Below, one piece after another: positions 21,311 through 32,600 of a stretch of DNA of 64,000 nt (the first letter of the stretch is position 1; each line of letters begins with the position of its first letter). Under the pieces are notes generated by a model. It searched no databases and was not told where the DNA came from. It saw only the letters and a program-made list of their open reading frames with translations. A program made the translations under genes and the position numbers. This DNA is from Trichostrongylus colubriformis (Eukaryota; Nematoda; Chromadorea; Rhabditida; Trichostrongylidae): NCBI GenBank assembly GCA_963978905.1, contig OZ022257.1, forward strand, positions 26,799,274 to 26,863,273. The letters run 5' to 3'.

Positions 21311-21504
21311 CGCTTTCAAAAAAGGAATGAGCCAATTGATCTTGTCATTGATTGGCTCATTCCTTTTTTTGAAAGCGCACTCCACGCATTTCTGAATGTA
21401 CAAAAGTTTTGCACATGTGGCGTGGCGCACGCCCACAGGGATCTCCAGAGTCCCAAGGTTTTGCTAGCGCGAAACCTTGGGACTCTGGAGTATCCCTGTG
21501 GGCG
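21311..21504. repeat. Three consecutive hairpins
   Basis: Hairpin 1 (21311-21377): CGCTTTCAAAAAAGGAATGA pairs almost perfectly with TCATTCCTTTTTTTGAAAGC around a short loop. Hairpin 3 (21431-21503): GCCCACAGGGATCTCCAGAG pairs with CTCTGGAGTATCCCTGTGGG, and the stem continues through CCCAAGGTTT/AAACCTTGGG to a loop of about 10 nt. Between them a weaker fold has GCGCACTCCACGC against GTGGCGTGGCGC. They may be nested foldback repeats; a small-RNA precursor is possible but unsupported. Confidence 0.7.
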
Positions 21505-21577
21505 TCGTTGCATTGCTTCCCAACATTCGATCAGTTATCCTGAGCGCAGGGTCAAGCGTGGCATCGATGAGAATTTT

Positions 21578-21760
21578 CAAAAAGTACGTTTACCTCCCAC
21601 AAGAAAGGGGGCCTCTATACGACCCCGCCCGTTCTTTAGAACCGCTATTTCTGTAGTTTCTAATCAGCCAATGCGAGCCAATGCATCAAGGAAATCGCGA
21701 GCCTGTGGTGAAAAAAAAACACTGAGGCAAACTACTAACAAATTGAGAGAAATGAGAACC
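21578..21760 (+). pseudogene. Degenerate coding-like segment related to 47.3 kb
   Basis: This strand aligns with the minus strand of about 47275-47410. Shared blocks run from AAGGG, CATACGACCCC and TTCTGT to GTCTCTAGCCAGCC/GTTTCTAATCAGCC, then GAGGTACGCATCGAGGAAAT/GAGCCAATGCATCAAGGAAA. The matching protein reading (YDP then SVVSNQP) needs a frame change here, while the 47-kb copy is open. The protein family is unrecognised. It could be an old gene fragment or part of an unnamed transposon. Confidence 0.4.
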
Positions 21761-22654
21761 TAACAAAATTCGGTACTTATGTTCCGAAACAAGAGTGTCT
21801 AAGAGAAGTAATAACCAAAGAAAATATGACCTAATTTCCGAAACGAAAGCGTTGCCGTTCATGGGTAATGTACCGACCGAAAGAGTTCATTACAACTATC
21901 TCTTGAGTTACTTGAGTGTTACTGCTTCGCTCAATTACGAGCTGGTATATGGATCATGATGGAATGACAGCTCCCAAGATGTACCTTGTCATGGCAAAGA
22001 TTGCAATTGCTCCAATAGGCCAACAGTATGAGCTACCTGTCCGAGATTGCGATAAGTTACTCGCTCGCCCACAAATTATGTAGGAGAGCACTCAACGGTT
22101 TCGGCTGTTTCGGTAGAATGCTCTCCAAAGTCCGAGTAGATACGGTAGTAAACTTGTGAAGAGGGATGACTAATATTTTTAGAACTACCTTCCTCGCTGC
22201 ATTTGTGAATATTCACATTCTCTTGAAACATAGCCCAAAACTTGCGTCTGGATGTTGATAACGGCTGATCCATCTGCGCACATGAGACTGCTATCAATCG
22301 ATACTGCACTGATTGCAGATAGGGAAGGCACAAAACTTCGAGGGATTGAAAGCAACGCAAGCGAAAAAAAACATCTCGTACTTGTAGGACAGCTCGCGCA
22401 AAAATTCGCGTAACACCACTTATCCAAGAATGGTGCATCACTTTGAAAATGAGATTGATGCGTGCGAAACGCTTCCATCAGCCAATGGTGAGTTGAAAAC
22501 ATACAACTCCGTTCGAGGAAGTGAAACCAAATGGAAAACAACTCACGAGGAAGGTCTTCCAACTCATGACTCGCTTTTTGAAAGCTGTTTTTTGCATGTA
22601 TGGGGGTACGTACAAGAATCATATAACTGATGTCCATTTTTGCTGCGCGGCCCT

Positions 22655-22712
22655 ACAATGCCAAAAACGGGGTTGATGGTTCGATCCCCACCGAGGACAA
22701 ATTATTGCAAAA
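22655..22712 (+). repeat. tRNA-like B-box segment inside the element
   Basis: GGTTGATGGTTCGATCCCCA contains a perfect Pol III B-box (GGTTCGATCC) followed by CCGAGGACAAATT. The equivalent in the 48.9-kb element (minus strand near 50000) has a recognisable A-box-like GGCTAAATGG about 40 nt before it. It resembles a tRNA-derived SINE head, not a functional tRNA. Confidence 0.5.
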
Positions 22713-23461
22713 TTTAGGTTCTCAGTTTTTGGGCTCGTAAACATTCGGATATGAAAATTAAGTGCAGTAATCACATTTAGAACTCCGAACTGCCCTCTAT
22801 TGCCAGTTTTCACCAACTTTGACAGCCCAACTTTCTGGCCTTTAAGCCCTCATAGCGCACGAACGAGGCGTTTTTGCGAAGAACCGACTTGATATTCGTG
22901 TTCAGGAGGGCGAACTACCCTTGGGGGTAAGTTTCCAGCCCAATTGAGATTTTGACCCAAATTCGAAAATTTGAGCTGGGTATTGGTATACCATCGACTG
23001 CACATTCGATGAAGGAGACGGCGATACCACTTTTTAGGAATTTCTCTCTATTTCTCATGCTTGGTGCTTGATAGCTGAAATTATAGCGATAGGCATCCAT
23101 GCTGTGCATATTCCATTGATTTTCATCGATTTTGTGAGTTACTCACTTCTACAAGTAGAAAGCGCACCATGTACCCATGACCAAACATCCTTTTCGAAGG
23201 TAGGGTCGAAATTTGGAATTGGCCAGAAATGTGTCCCCAATGGTAGTTTAACCCCCTGAACACGAATATGACACTCATTATGTGCGAAAGCGTGAATTTC
23301 GAGCGCTACGGGCTCTTTCGTGTCCAAAAAGGTCACATCACCAAATTCATTGACAATTCGTAAATAGAGTCATTTTGGCAAGCTGTCGACGAAAATCGTA
23401 GTCATTTGGCATAAATAGACATATTTGAAGACGGAAAAGTGAATGCAAAAAAAGCAAAACT

Positions 23462-23552
23462 TCGGCAATGCAGGGGTTCGAACCACCAGCCCAGCACTTC
23501 ATCCGTTTGGGAGTCCATCGTCGTATCCAGCAGGCCATCCAGTCGCCTTCGC
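23462..23552 (-). repeat. tRNA-like SINE head, minus strand
   Basis: On the minus strand GATGGACTCCCAAACGGATG, GTGCTGGGC and then TGGTTCGAACCCC give an anticodon-arm-like and T-arm-like order with a good B-box. The acceptor stem does not close, so it is scored as tRNA-derived repeat and not a tRNA gene. Confidence 0.45.
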
Positions 23553-23886
23553 ATCCACGCATAGGAGAACCATTATGAGACTGCTACGCACTTTTAGTAC
23601 GTGGTGGAAATAAGATTTCATTCTTTTCCGTATTTGACTTTGTTTTGGATGTGATGTAGAAGAACACCATTGGATCTGCACATGATCAAAGTTGCAAGAA
23701 GGATGCATTTCTATAGGTGGGTTGAAATCGCTTTTTTGAAAAAAATTTCTTTACTTCTTTTTTGGCATTTGTAGGGCCGCGCAGCAAAAATGACAGTCAG
23801 TTATATGTTTCATGTAGATACCCCCATATACCCATATAATGGAAAAAACCGTTTTCCGAAAGCGCGTCATGACCTGAAAGACCTTG

Positions 23887-25129
23887 TCAGTTCAACAGCA
23901 AAATCAGTAAGAATAGGCGTAGAGCACGGTCGCCGCTCTTTCTACGCAATCACGCGGTTCCCACCGAGTCCAGCTTCCTCGCGTGCAAGGTGAGTCGAGC
24001 GACTCAGCTGCTGCGCGAAATCCTGACGTCTTCATTTTGGTTTGTGAGAGTTTATTTTTTCTGAGTAGGCCAAAAGTACGGGCAAATGAATCTGTTGCTA
24101 CACTGTAGAAGTGAAGACAGAATCCCATCCACAGCACGAAATCCAGATAACGAGGTTCTGAGAACTGTTTTCCGGAGTTCCTCGCCACAGTAATTGAGCA
24201 TTAGCTGTCAAAACGAGCTCGTTCTACTATTGGAACCAAGACAAAATTTGAGGAGGAGTAGACGTGTTCTAATAGGATAAAACACCCGGCACTGATCCGT
24301 GGCAGTTTGAGAAGCTTTTTTCAGTAGTATATTTCGAACTTCAATGAGATTGTATGCGTTTCGAACTGAGTAATTGTTCAGTACTGGTCGGTACAGGAAT
24401 CGTTGCACATGTGTCGATTCATTTCCATTAGCCCGTGAATAGTGACTCACTGTGAGATGTACAGTGTAATCGCGATATTGAGCGAGGAAGGGACACGATG
24501 CCGCGGCTGACTCACTGTATTGCACCTTGTCGATCATTACACGAACACTTCCAGTAAACGCTTTTCGCTCGATTTTTCCCTCACATACATCTGATTCCGC
24601 CTCGAAAGCTAGACTCTAGTACCACTCTCACAGCGCTTCTCAAATTTTTTTTGAAGGATTGCATTGAATTGGTCAAGAAGTTTGCCGACGCTGTTTGACC
24701 TTTTTTACGTAAGCCGCGCACATTTCTGTGTAATTCATATTAAGATGTGCATAAAGTGCACATCACACTCTTTCCATCTACTATCTTGCAGCTACCAAGA
24801 AGCCTTTGGATGACGCCGTGCTACCAATTGCAAATGATCCGTTTTCCTTCGTAATTGTGCCTTAAGTTTGTGCAGGACAAACCGAGTCTAAAGCCATTGA
24901 TACACATCTACGCTTCTGGGGCTATTTTCTGCAGCAGGTTTAAGGGCTTGAAAATTGAAGAAGTGCAGATAAGCCCATAAAAAGCGCCAAAACCAGCACT
25001 TGGTCAACTTATGATGATTTTATGCCATGCGCAGTCGTGCACTGAAGCCACAGAAAATTCTTAGAAAAAGTTTGGATCATTTCGAAAAGGATAACAAATA
25101 TCTGTGGCTGGAAACTTTCCATTAAACTA
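23887..25129. other. No recognisable gene
   Basis: Open frames on both strands lack domains or paired splice sites. No convincing repeats were noticed except homopolymer runs. Confidence 0.35.
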
Positions 25130-26118
25130 TTAGGTTGATCGGAAAGTTTTGATAGGGTTGAGATATTTTTTTATTACTCAGCATGTAGTGCAGGCTAATC
25201 AACAATATAATAACCATCGTTAGTTATAACATTGTCCCACCTAAAGAGCAGGTCAGCGATTTTCTTCTCCCAGAATTAGGAGGATTAGGAGTCAAAGAAG
25301 TCACCGACCACTTCTTCAAGGTGACGAATTTTTTTTTTTGCTAGAAAAGCCTTAGGGGGTCGGAACAAGTGGTAGTCTGAGAGGGCAGTATCAGGTGAGT
25401 AGGGTGCATGTGGAACCGGGTCTCAACCTAGCTCCTCCAATTTTGCACGGCTCTCTTTACCCATATGAGGGACCCGTGCAAAATTGGAAGAGCTTGGCTA
25501 GGACAAGGTTCCACATCCGTCCTATTCCCCTGATGTTATCCCTTAAGATTACCACTTGCTCCGGCCCCCTGAGGCTTTCGTAGCAAAGAAAAAATTCGTC
25601 AACAATGACTACCTTGGACAAGTGGTCGGTGACTTCTTCGACCCTAATCCTCCTAATTCTGGGAGAAGAGAATCGCCGACCTGCCCGTTGGGTGGGACAA
25701 TGTTATAACTAACTATATTTATTATATTGTTGATTAGCCTGCATTCCTTGCTGAGTTGTAAAATAAAATAGAAAAAAATCTCAACCCTATCAAAACTTTC
25801 CGATCAACAGGTTCCACATCCGTCCTATTCCCCTGATGTTATCCCTTATGATTACCACTTGCTCCGGCCCCCTGAGGCTTTCTGAGCAAAGAAAAAATTC
25901 GTCAACAATGACCACCTTGGACAAAAGGTCGGTGACTTCTTTGACCCTAACCCTCCTAATTCTGGGAGAAGAGATTCGCCGACCTGCCCGTTGGGTGGGA
26001 CACTGTTATAACTAACTATGTTTATTATATTGTTGATTAGCCTGCATTACTTGCTGAGTTGTAAAATAAAATAGAAAAAAATCTCAACCCTATCAAAGCT
26101 TTCCGATCAACCAAATAT
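25130..26118. mobile_element. Mariner-derived foldback element with a duplicated right arm
   Basis: The left end TTAGGTTGATCGGAAAGTTT (after TA) has an inverted partner AAACTTTCCGATCAAC at about 25793-25808. The arms converge at 25440-25490 (CTCCAATTTTGCACGG and CCGTGCAAAATTGGAAG). The right arm from CAGGTTCCACATCCGTCC onward is then repeated in tandem (about 25508-25808 and 25810-26112). The outer end reads TCCGATCAACCAAATA instead of the expected CAACCTAATA. Mariner-like words (an SPDxxxSDYHLF-type coding strip) survive in the left arm on the minus strand. Confidence 0.82.
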
Positions 26119-26493
26119 AAACGTAGTCATGTAATAAAATTGTCGTTATGCCACTCTGCACGTGGCAAGTGCCGATGTCCAAGAGAGGATGGTCACTAGG
26201 GGCACAAGTGGAAGCCGCCACTAGTGCGTAAAGCCAATGTATCCTATAAATGAGACCCCTTTCGCATACAAAGATGATCATGTAACTACAGACCCAGTTG
26301 CTCCTGGGGCACCTGGAAGTTTTCAGGGCATTTATCTTCTCTCAGCGTGAATCCATTCGAACACTTGGGAAAAATTGTTGCGCAAAAGCCGAAAATTTGA
26401 AAGGAAATAAGAAAAAACTCCCATCAAATCATAGGCACATCAAGCGGCTCATAATGCCGAAATTCTTTGTCATTGGAAAACATGACCAACATA

Positions 26494-26654
26494 CAATTCA
26501 TTTCGCGGCGCTTGATTGGGCGTGGCATACGACTTGGGTGAGAGTGTATCAAACTCACTCCGCCACACACTCTCGCTCTCGCCACGCACTCTCACTCTCG
26601 CCACTCACCCAAGTCCGCAGGCCACACCCCACTCAAGCGCTGCGAAATGGACTG
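26494..26654. mobile_element. 161-bp MITE, copy 2
   Basis: Ends CAATTCATTTCGCGGCG and CGCTGCGAAATGGACTG are inverted, with TA on both sides. The arms GGGCGTGGCATACGACTTGG and CAAGTCCGCAGGCCACACCC pair. It is the reverse-orientation partner of 19788-19950. Confidence 0.82.
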
Positions 26655-27154
26655 TAAACATGGTCGACAAGTGTAACATGCGAATTGTGTCAAATCTTTT
26701 TCTATCAGCCGAGCTCCTTGTGGAACACTCAACCGTGAGAGGGTCGTTGGCATCGTTCAGTGAGGAAATGGGTTTCAATTCTTCTTCAAGAATAGTTTGT
26801 TTTTGTAGAATTGCTGAGAATTTTTAGCTCTGCGAGATTGTGGAAAAGCGAACGTGGAACTCCTGGCCGATTCAAATAGACTCACCTTTCAACTTTGTGA
26901 GACGCCTGCTCGGAGGCGTAGTACCCTTTTTACCATTGTCTCTGTCAAGGGCCGTCTGAATACTATGTATAAAGTATGGTTAAGTTATCCGTTCCGCTGT
27001 CTAGCTCAACATATGTATAATCATCTTGGGTTCCGTATCCCCCCATTTTCTAGCAAGAACTTTCTATGTTATAATTATGTTTCCGTACTGAACTGCACCT
27101 TCGCTGGTCCTATAGTAGAGGGCAAAACGTACACACTTGTAAGGTTTTGCCTTT

Positions 27155-27330
27155 TAGCCCGCGTTCATACTTTGCGCCGGAAGGGCGTGGTCGGTTCGCA
27201 GGCATCGAGGGAAGTGGCACGGGAGAGGCACAGAGACGCTTAGGCAACGAGACAGAGTGGCAGTGCGGAGATGCGGACACACGCAGCCACGCCCTGCCAC
27301 CAGCACCGCGAAGTATGCCCGCGGCCTTAC
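27155..27330. repeat. Possible GC-rich foldback repeat
   Basis: TCATACTTTGCGCCGG and AAGGGCGTGG on the left pair imperfectly with CCACGCCCTGCC and CACCGCGAAGTATGCCC on the right. The middle is purine-rich. No second copy was noticed. Confidence 0.35.
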
Positions 27331-27639
27331 ATTCCTTATATAATCCGCTTCTACAATACAGGTCGCACTTGTCGACAGGTATTCTGCCATAAATAGACCT
27401 CTTAGGCTCCTAGTTTTCATGTGGGTAACTTCTTTTAGAGATTCCTCACTAACTACATTACCCCTAACGCCGTCTTTGAAGGCAATGATAGCGAGGATGA
27501 TATGGTTAAAGAACCACTGGTCCTATAGTAGAGGGCCTATAGAAGATATTCACTCGAAAACTATGGATCTGAGAAGCCTATCTGCGGCGAAATCCCCATG
27601 AAAAAAAACGCCCTCGAGCTGTGGCGTAGGCGGCCTTTC

Positions 27640-28100
27640 TAGCTCCAACCGGTTGGCCAATAGTGGACCGCGAAGCTGAAAGCTCAAGTAGATATAATAT
27701 TTTTTTTTGAGTTTTCAATAGCTGCTGACCTCTTTGACCTTCTCTCGATACGAAGGTTGTTATTAGGTTACTGTGTTTTGGGCGTCTCGGTGGTGTAATG
27801 GGTTAGCACGTATAAAACCGGAACCCAATACTCGTTCAGAGATGTTCCGAGGGCCGTTCACTGATGGTTCACTGCACGGTATTTGACGCTGGTTTTTATG
27901 GTTCCGTTCTGTTTCTTCATTTCCTAATTCTCACCTCATTCACGCACTTGCTGAGGAGCTGCACCAAGTAGATCGAGTAGCACGTTGAATCGTTGGTTGG
28001 CAAAAATCAGCAGCCATCAAAAAAATATTTTTTAAAAAATCACTATCTACTGAAGCTTTCAGCTTCACTGTTCGGTATTGGCCAACTAGCTCACACATTA
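27640..28100. mobile_element. Inverted-repeat element with tRNA-like interior
   Basis: The left arm TTGGCCAATAGTGGACCG, GAAGCTGAAAGCTCAAGTAG and the AT-rich run are inverted at about 28000-28095 (AGCTTTCAGCTTC, GGTATTGGCCAA). Between the arms, 27784-27870 begins GTCTCGGTGGTGTAATGGGT and TAGCACG, which resembles a tRNA 5' half with a Pol III A-box; a weak B-box-like segment (CTCGTTCAGAG) follows. No tRNA cloverleaf closes. It looks like a SINE captured in, or forming the core of, a foldback element. Confidence 0.55.
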
Positions 28101-28593
28101 TCCCTCTGTGTGTGCTGATAAGCTATGGTAAACATATACCACTCACAAGCTAAGATGAAAGGGTAGTGTAATGGTTTTAACAGAGATCGAAGCTTTTGCC
28201 CATAACAGCAACCTAACAACAATTGGAAACAGAGCATACCCAGGTGTCGAAGAAAATGGCCCCCTTCTCAACGAGCCCCCCCCCCCCTTTCAATAACTAC
28301 ATAACATGATATTAATAAGTATTTTACTACTGTAAATTTTGTGTTGATTACTCTATCATATTTCCTTGTATGATGGGTCAGTTGACGGTACCTAACCATC
28401 TAGCCTGCAACCATTGCTGATCTACAAGTACGACTCCCTCCCTCATCACGCCCATCAAATGATCCCTCTCTCAAGGAATCCTCGATTCCCGGTGTACCTC
28501 AATTGGAAAGAGTGTTCTAGACTTCGATCAATGAGCTAACATGAATACTTTCAAAGTATCATGCTTGCAAATAATACAAAAATGTTACCCGAG

Positions 28594-28782
28594 CAAGGAG
28601 CATTTAGGCGTCTCCTACGATTTCTCGAACAAATCTCAGCCTGTTCCGAGGTCGTAGGTGTTAGTAAATCCCGAATATCTTGGTTCATCTTCATCACGTC
28701 TTGTGCAGTCATTCCGGCTGCTTTCTTTAAATCCTTATCCATTATTTTACTGATACCTTGCATTGTCAAGGTCTACGAGGAA
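28594..28782 (-). CDS. Unrecognised helical open frame, candidate exon
   Basis: The minus-strand frame contains KIMDKDLKKAAGMTAQDVMK and a basic RNRRRRLNAPC end, followed by a donor-like CTCGG/GTAACA. The composition is typical of an alpha-helical coding segment, but no family, start site or partner exon is identified. The plus-strand frame over the same bases looks hydrophobic and is as long, so this is weak. Confidence 0.22.
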
Positions 28783-29025
28783 CCATCATTCAGTCGTCTT
28801 TTTCTTCAAGCTTTAATTGCCCTCGCGTTTCATGAGCGCTTCAGTAACGATTTTACTGTACATGTGTTTGTATCCTCTCCACATCAGGATGATGTCAGCT
28901 AATTATTTCATCGTGTTTGCTTTAGTCAGGGCAATTCATCGTGTTCGCTTTAGTCAGAGCGAAATCCCTAACGATTTCATTTTCACTGCGTTTCCGACAT
29001 TTCTATACATGTATATGTATAGAAA

Positions 29026-29046
29026 GTATATGTATGTATGTATATG

Positions 29047-29119
<73 letters not shown>

Positions 29120-29130
29120 GTATATGTATA
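29026..29130. repeat. ATGTAT hexanucleotide microsatellite
   Basis: About 15 near-perfect tandem TATATG/ATGTAT units, with some ATGT tetranucleotide slippage at the edges. All long frames across it (tyrosine-methionine or tyrosine-isoleucine repeats) are artefacts. Confidence 0.97.
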
Positions 29131-29580
29131 TTCTGCCTTCCAACAACTCATTTGCAAGTCCATCCCGATCTTTAAAAAATCACGTTTTTTCGAAAAGTCA
29201 GCATAAAAAATTTCATTCGATAGAATGGAGTGCTATTACACTGAAATTTTCTTACTGTTACAGAATAGCATGAATTATGAGCTACTCTCTACAGTTTTTG
29301 CCTCGTGGAATCTGGTATATGTAAAAGCATATCAAGGAAAATTAAGAATATAGAATTATGAAATAGATAATACCGCAGCCTGTTCTGTCGATCGCACATC
29401 CATCACACTGACATCAAAGTGTAAGTGCATTGCGCAAAAGAGCAATATAAATGCGTGACTTGTGGGCAGAAAACGGAAACGAGTGGGTGCTCTGGTATTT
29501 CTGCGAACGAGAACAACTATGAGATAAAGGTGTTTCGAACACTGAATTTATTCTCTCCGATCAACACGGCTTCGACAATT

Positions 29581-29664
29581 TTTTTTGCAGAATGTGGCGT
29601 TCGGAGCACTGGTGCCTTCTGCCGAATTTGCTGGCGATTGCTCTTCTGCCCTACGGCAGCACAG
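29581..29664 (+). promoter_or_regulatory. Start exon with trans-splice-like acceptor
   Basis: ATTTTTTTTGCAG ends at 29590, one base before the ATG at 29592. A strong nematode acceptor this close to a start codon is typical of spliced-leader addition. The exon ends at ACAG/GTGACT in phase 1, matching the phase-1 acceptor at 31086 and completing GAT (Asp) of the first sushi Cys-Pro motif. Confidence 0.6.
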
Positions 29665-32600
29665 GTGACTCATGTTTTTGGTTTCCCAGTGTTTTTGATT
29701 ACACATTGCTCATATAGTAAAGTGCTTTTTCGGCTGTATAATGACGGATAGCGCAGAGATATTTCCTTGGTGTGCACTCTTGCAAGCAAGTGGTTACATC
29801 ATGGTCATATATTAAGCATCAAGGTGATTACGACATCACTTTTTATTGTAAAGTTTTCACCACTGACAAGTGTCTGGATTTGTTCCTCTGAAGGATGTGT
29901 GTAGCGCGACACAGGAGAGGGCACTTAAGTAGTTGGTCCGAGTCCGGCCCTTCATCACGAAACCATGCCTGCCTCCTCTTCTTTTGTGACCCACTGTTCC
30001 TTGGGATATATGGTTTTTTTTACCATGGCCGGTGGCGAGCGTTTAAAATTCAAGTTCTCTGATCCAAAAGGCGTCGACACATTTTCGATATAATTTTCGC
30101 CTCCCTTGAACATGGGGAACAATCCATATATGTGTTATGGGAGATGGCTTCAGCGTCACAGATTTGCGTTTTTGTGGCTTGAGCTTCTCCTGCTACTAAG
30201 ACAGAATTGTAACGCTAAAAATTGGTTTTATTGATGAATTTCGCAGTACTGGAGTTCGCTTGGCCTTCATGATGCAAGTTGGACAGCAGCTGTAAGCTAC
30301 CGAAATAATACTCCACGCGAAGGTTATTATATTAGCCCCCGATAAAGTACCATAAAGGATACGCGGTAAAAACTCCGAGCAATCTACGATCATGCAAAAT
30401 GATTAGAAGTTTGTGAGAACTTTCAAATAGAAGCTGTGTAGTAGCTAAACATTCATAGCTGCTTTGGGAAATGTGAACTACGAAATGTGAGTGAATCTCA
30501 AAAAAAACCGTAAAAAGACTGGCAAAATGAAGGAAATTCTGAAGCCACCAGCACATTTGTTTAGCTCCGTGTAGTTGACGGGCAAAATTCGACGTTTCGC
30601 AAGTAACAAGCGCCAGTGTATTATAGATTATAACACTGTTCCGCATTGGACGAGAGGTACGATCGATCAAAACGTCTGCGGAATTTTATCAGAGATTGCG
30701 GAGATAGATGAGCATGGACTCACTGCACTTCTGCGTTACATAGTATTATACATAAAAGGCAGAGGAAGAGTCAAGGTTTTCCGAGCACGTTCAGTATCAG
30801 TTTGAGATCTCATGCGAAACAATCAGACCTGCAGCAACCTACCTCTGGAAAAATGCTGGAAGCTCATAATAAATTTTTGACAAGGGTTAAACCATCGAAA
30901 ACGCCATTCTCACTGCTGAGCTTGTGTGGGCTATGTGTAAAAGCGATTTGGTGGTAAAACATTTTTGACCAGTCAACCGGAAACGTGCAAATCGTCACAT
31001 TGGAAGTTCAACAATTGGTCACGGAAATATTTGTTTTATTGTGGGAACCTTTGTAGACAAACAGGGTTTCATTACTTTATTGCAGATTGTCCACCACCAA
31101 GAGCGCCCGATGGCGTTTTGCTAGATGCTAAACCGCCTTATACGGAGGGCAGCACCGTCTACGCCAGATGTCCAGGGAATGGTCAAATCATAGGTATCAC
31201 TAATTTTAACCTGGAACTGTACGTTTTCAGCTGAAAGTTAGATTATAGGACCTGTATCAATGACCTGTACGTTTGGCATGTGGGTGCCGCCATTCTTGGG
31301 ACACTGCACCAACGATCCATCGAGTAAGATGTCAACATCGATGCTCAAAGTTAGCAGCGGATGGACTGACTTCCTTGCAAAGGTGTTTTTGCACAAAAGA
31401 TCAGTGTCTCGTAGTTGATCGTGTCCCGCACCATCAACTTCCTTTCAGCTAACATAGAAAGAAGGATCCTTCAAAAGAAAAAGAGAACTTTGTAAGTTTC
31501 CTCCTCTTTTGCAACTCCAGAGACTTGGTCCATTACAGTATTGACGAAGGAGCACGCGACCACCCCAAAACAAGAGCAATCACATTGCGGGTTGGGCAAA
31601 TCGGACATGTCTGGACATCGCAGAAATACTCTTTCCTGTTGATTGTTGACCAGTTTTGTTGGCTTGCTTGATTCTCAATTTCGTTAGGAGATGCGCTGTT
31701 AAAGGCAGTATTAGGGAAAATTCGGACGAAAAGTGAAAGAAGTAATGAATATGAAAATCGAGATGCCTAGTAATAGGACAGTGAAGAGAAAACGGATGCA
31801 ATTGGCCAGAAACCCGAGAAATAGGACCCCCTCCCCACGGTTTATTCTCGAGGTGGACGACCATTCCGCCAACAGGCGGGTGGCCCAGACGACTCTACTA
31901 TTGGCATATAAGCAGGTAATCAATGCGCAAAAACAGCGTGGAAATAATACAAAAAACTTGAAAGGCATCCCATCATTGACTGCAGACGAGAGAAGTGAGA
32001 ATTAAAGGAAAGAAGAATAGAAAAGAAAAACTCGCGAACTCCACGGGTAAGCAGCAAAAAGCAAAAACACTAAAACAGATAATCAGCTGATTAGAAAAGG
32101 GTCTGCGACGCTCTGTTGACGATAGCGCGCCCGATCGCTCCAGCCGGCCGCATCGCCTTGGCCCCTCCCACCCCAACCAGTCGTGGGGAGCTCGTCGCCA
32201 GAAGGCGGGCTGCCCTGAGCAAAGGCGGATTGCCCTGGTGAGGCCGGCTCCGCCACAGCTCAAGGGGGCGCCTTCCGCGGGAGACTTCGCCATGCAAAGG
32301 CCTCTCAGACCCGTAGTTTTTCACTAAATGACTTCATTTCGGATTCTCTGTCACCCACATCATACCAAACACTGTCTTTAAGTCATTTACGTTGCATATT
32401 CACTGAACCTTCACATAATGCACTATGAGGTAACCCATGCCTCACCTTTCAAAGTAGCCCTCAGCTCATCGCCTTTTCTGAAGAGCCTGTCACTCTGCTA
32501 TTGCTAAGAAAGCGCTCCAGGTTGAAGAGGAAAGTGGGATCACGCTGACCCTCCTCTTCACGACGCATCACTCACTTGTGCTACTCATAAAGCAACGAAA

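Larger units (their letters stand above)
22550..23886. mobile_element. Large inverted-repeat element, about 1.34 kb
   Basis: The left arm (from about 22550, with CATGACTCGCTTTTTGAAAG, TGCATGTATGGGGGTA and TTTTTGCTGCGCGGCCCTAC) is repeated inverted at 23765-23886 (GTAGGGCCGCGCAGCAAAAA, TACCCCCATATA, CTGAAAGACCTT). The termini resemble those at 48946-50136 (GGAAAG.CCATCAGGTCATG). The interior also matches that element around GATATTCGTGTTCAGGAGG. No transposase frame is seen, so it is nonautonomous. Confidence 0.8.

Noticed and set aside
22672..22700. Functional tRNA gene suggested by a perfect B-box
   Set aside because: No closing acceptor or anticodon stem; it recurs within a repeat family, so scored as tRNA-derived.
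28954..29206. Long open frames of repeating Tyr-Met/Tyr-Ile residues
   Set aside because: Direct translation of the ATGTAT microsatellite.
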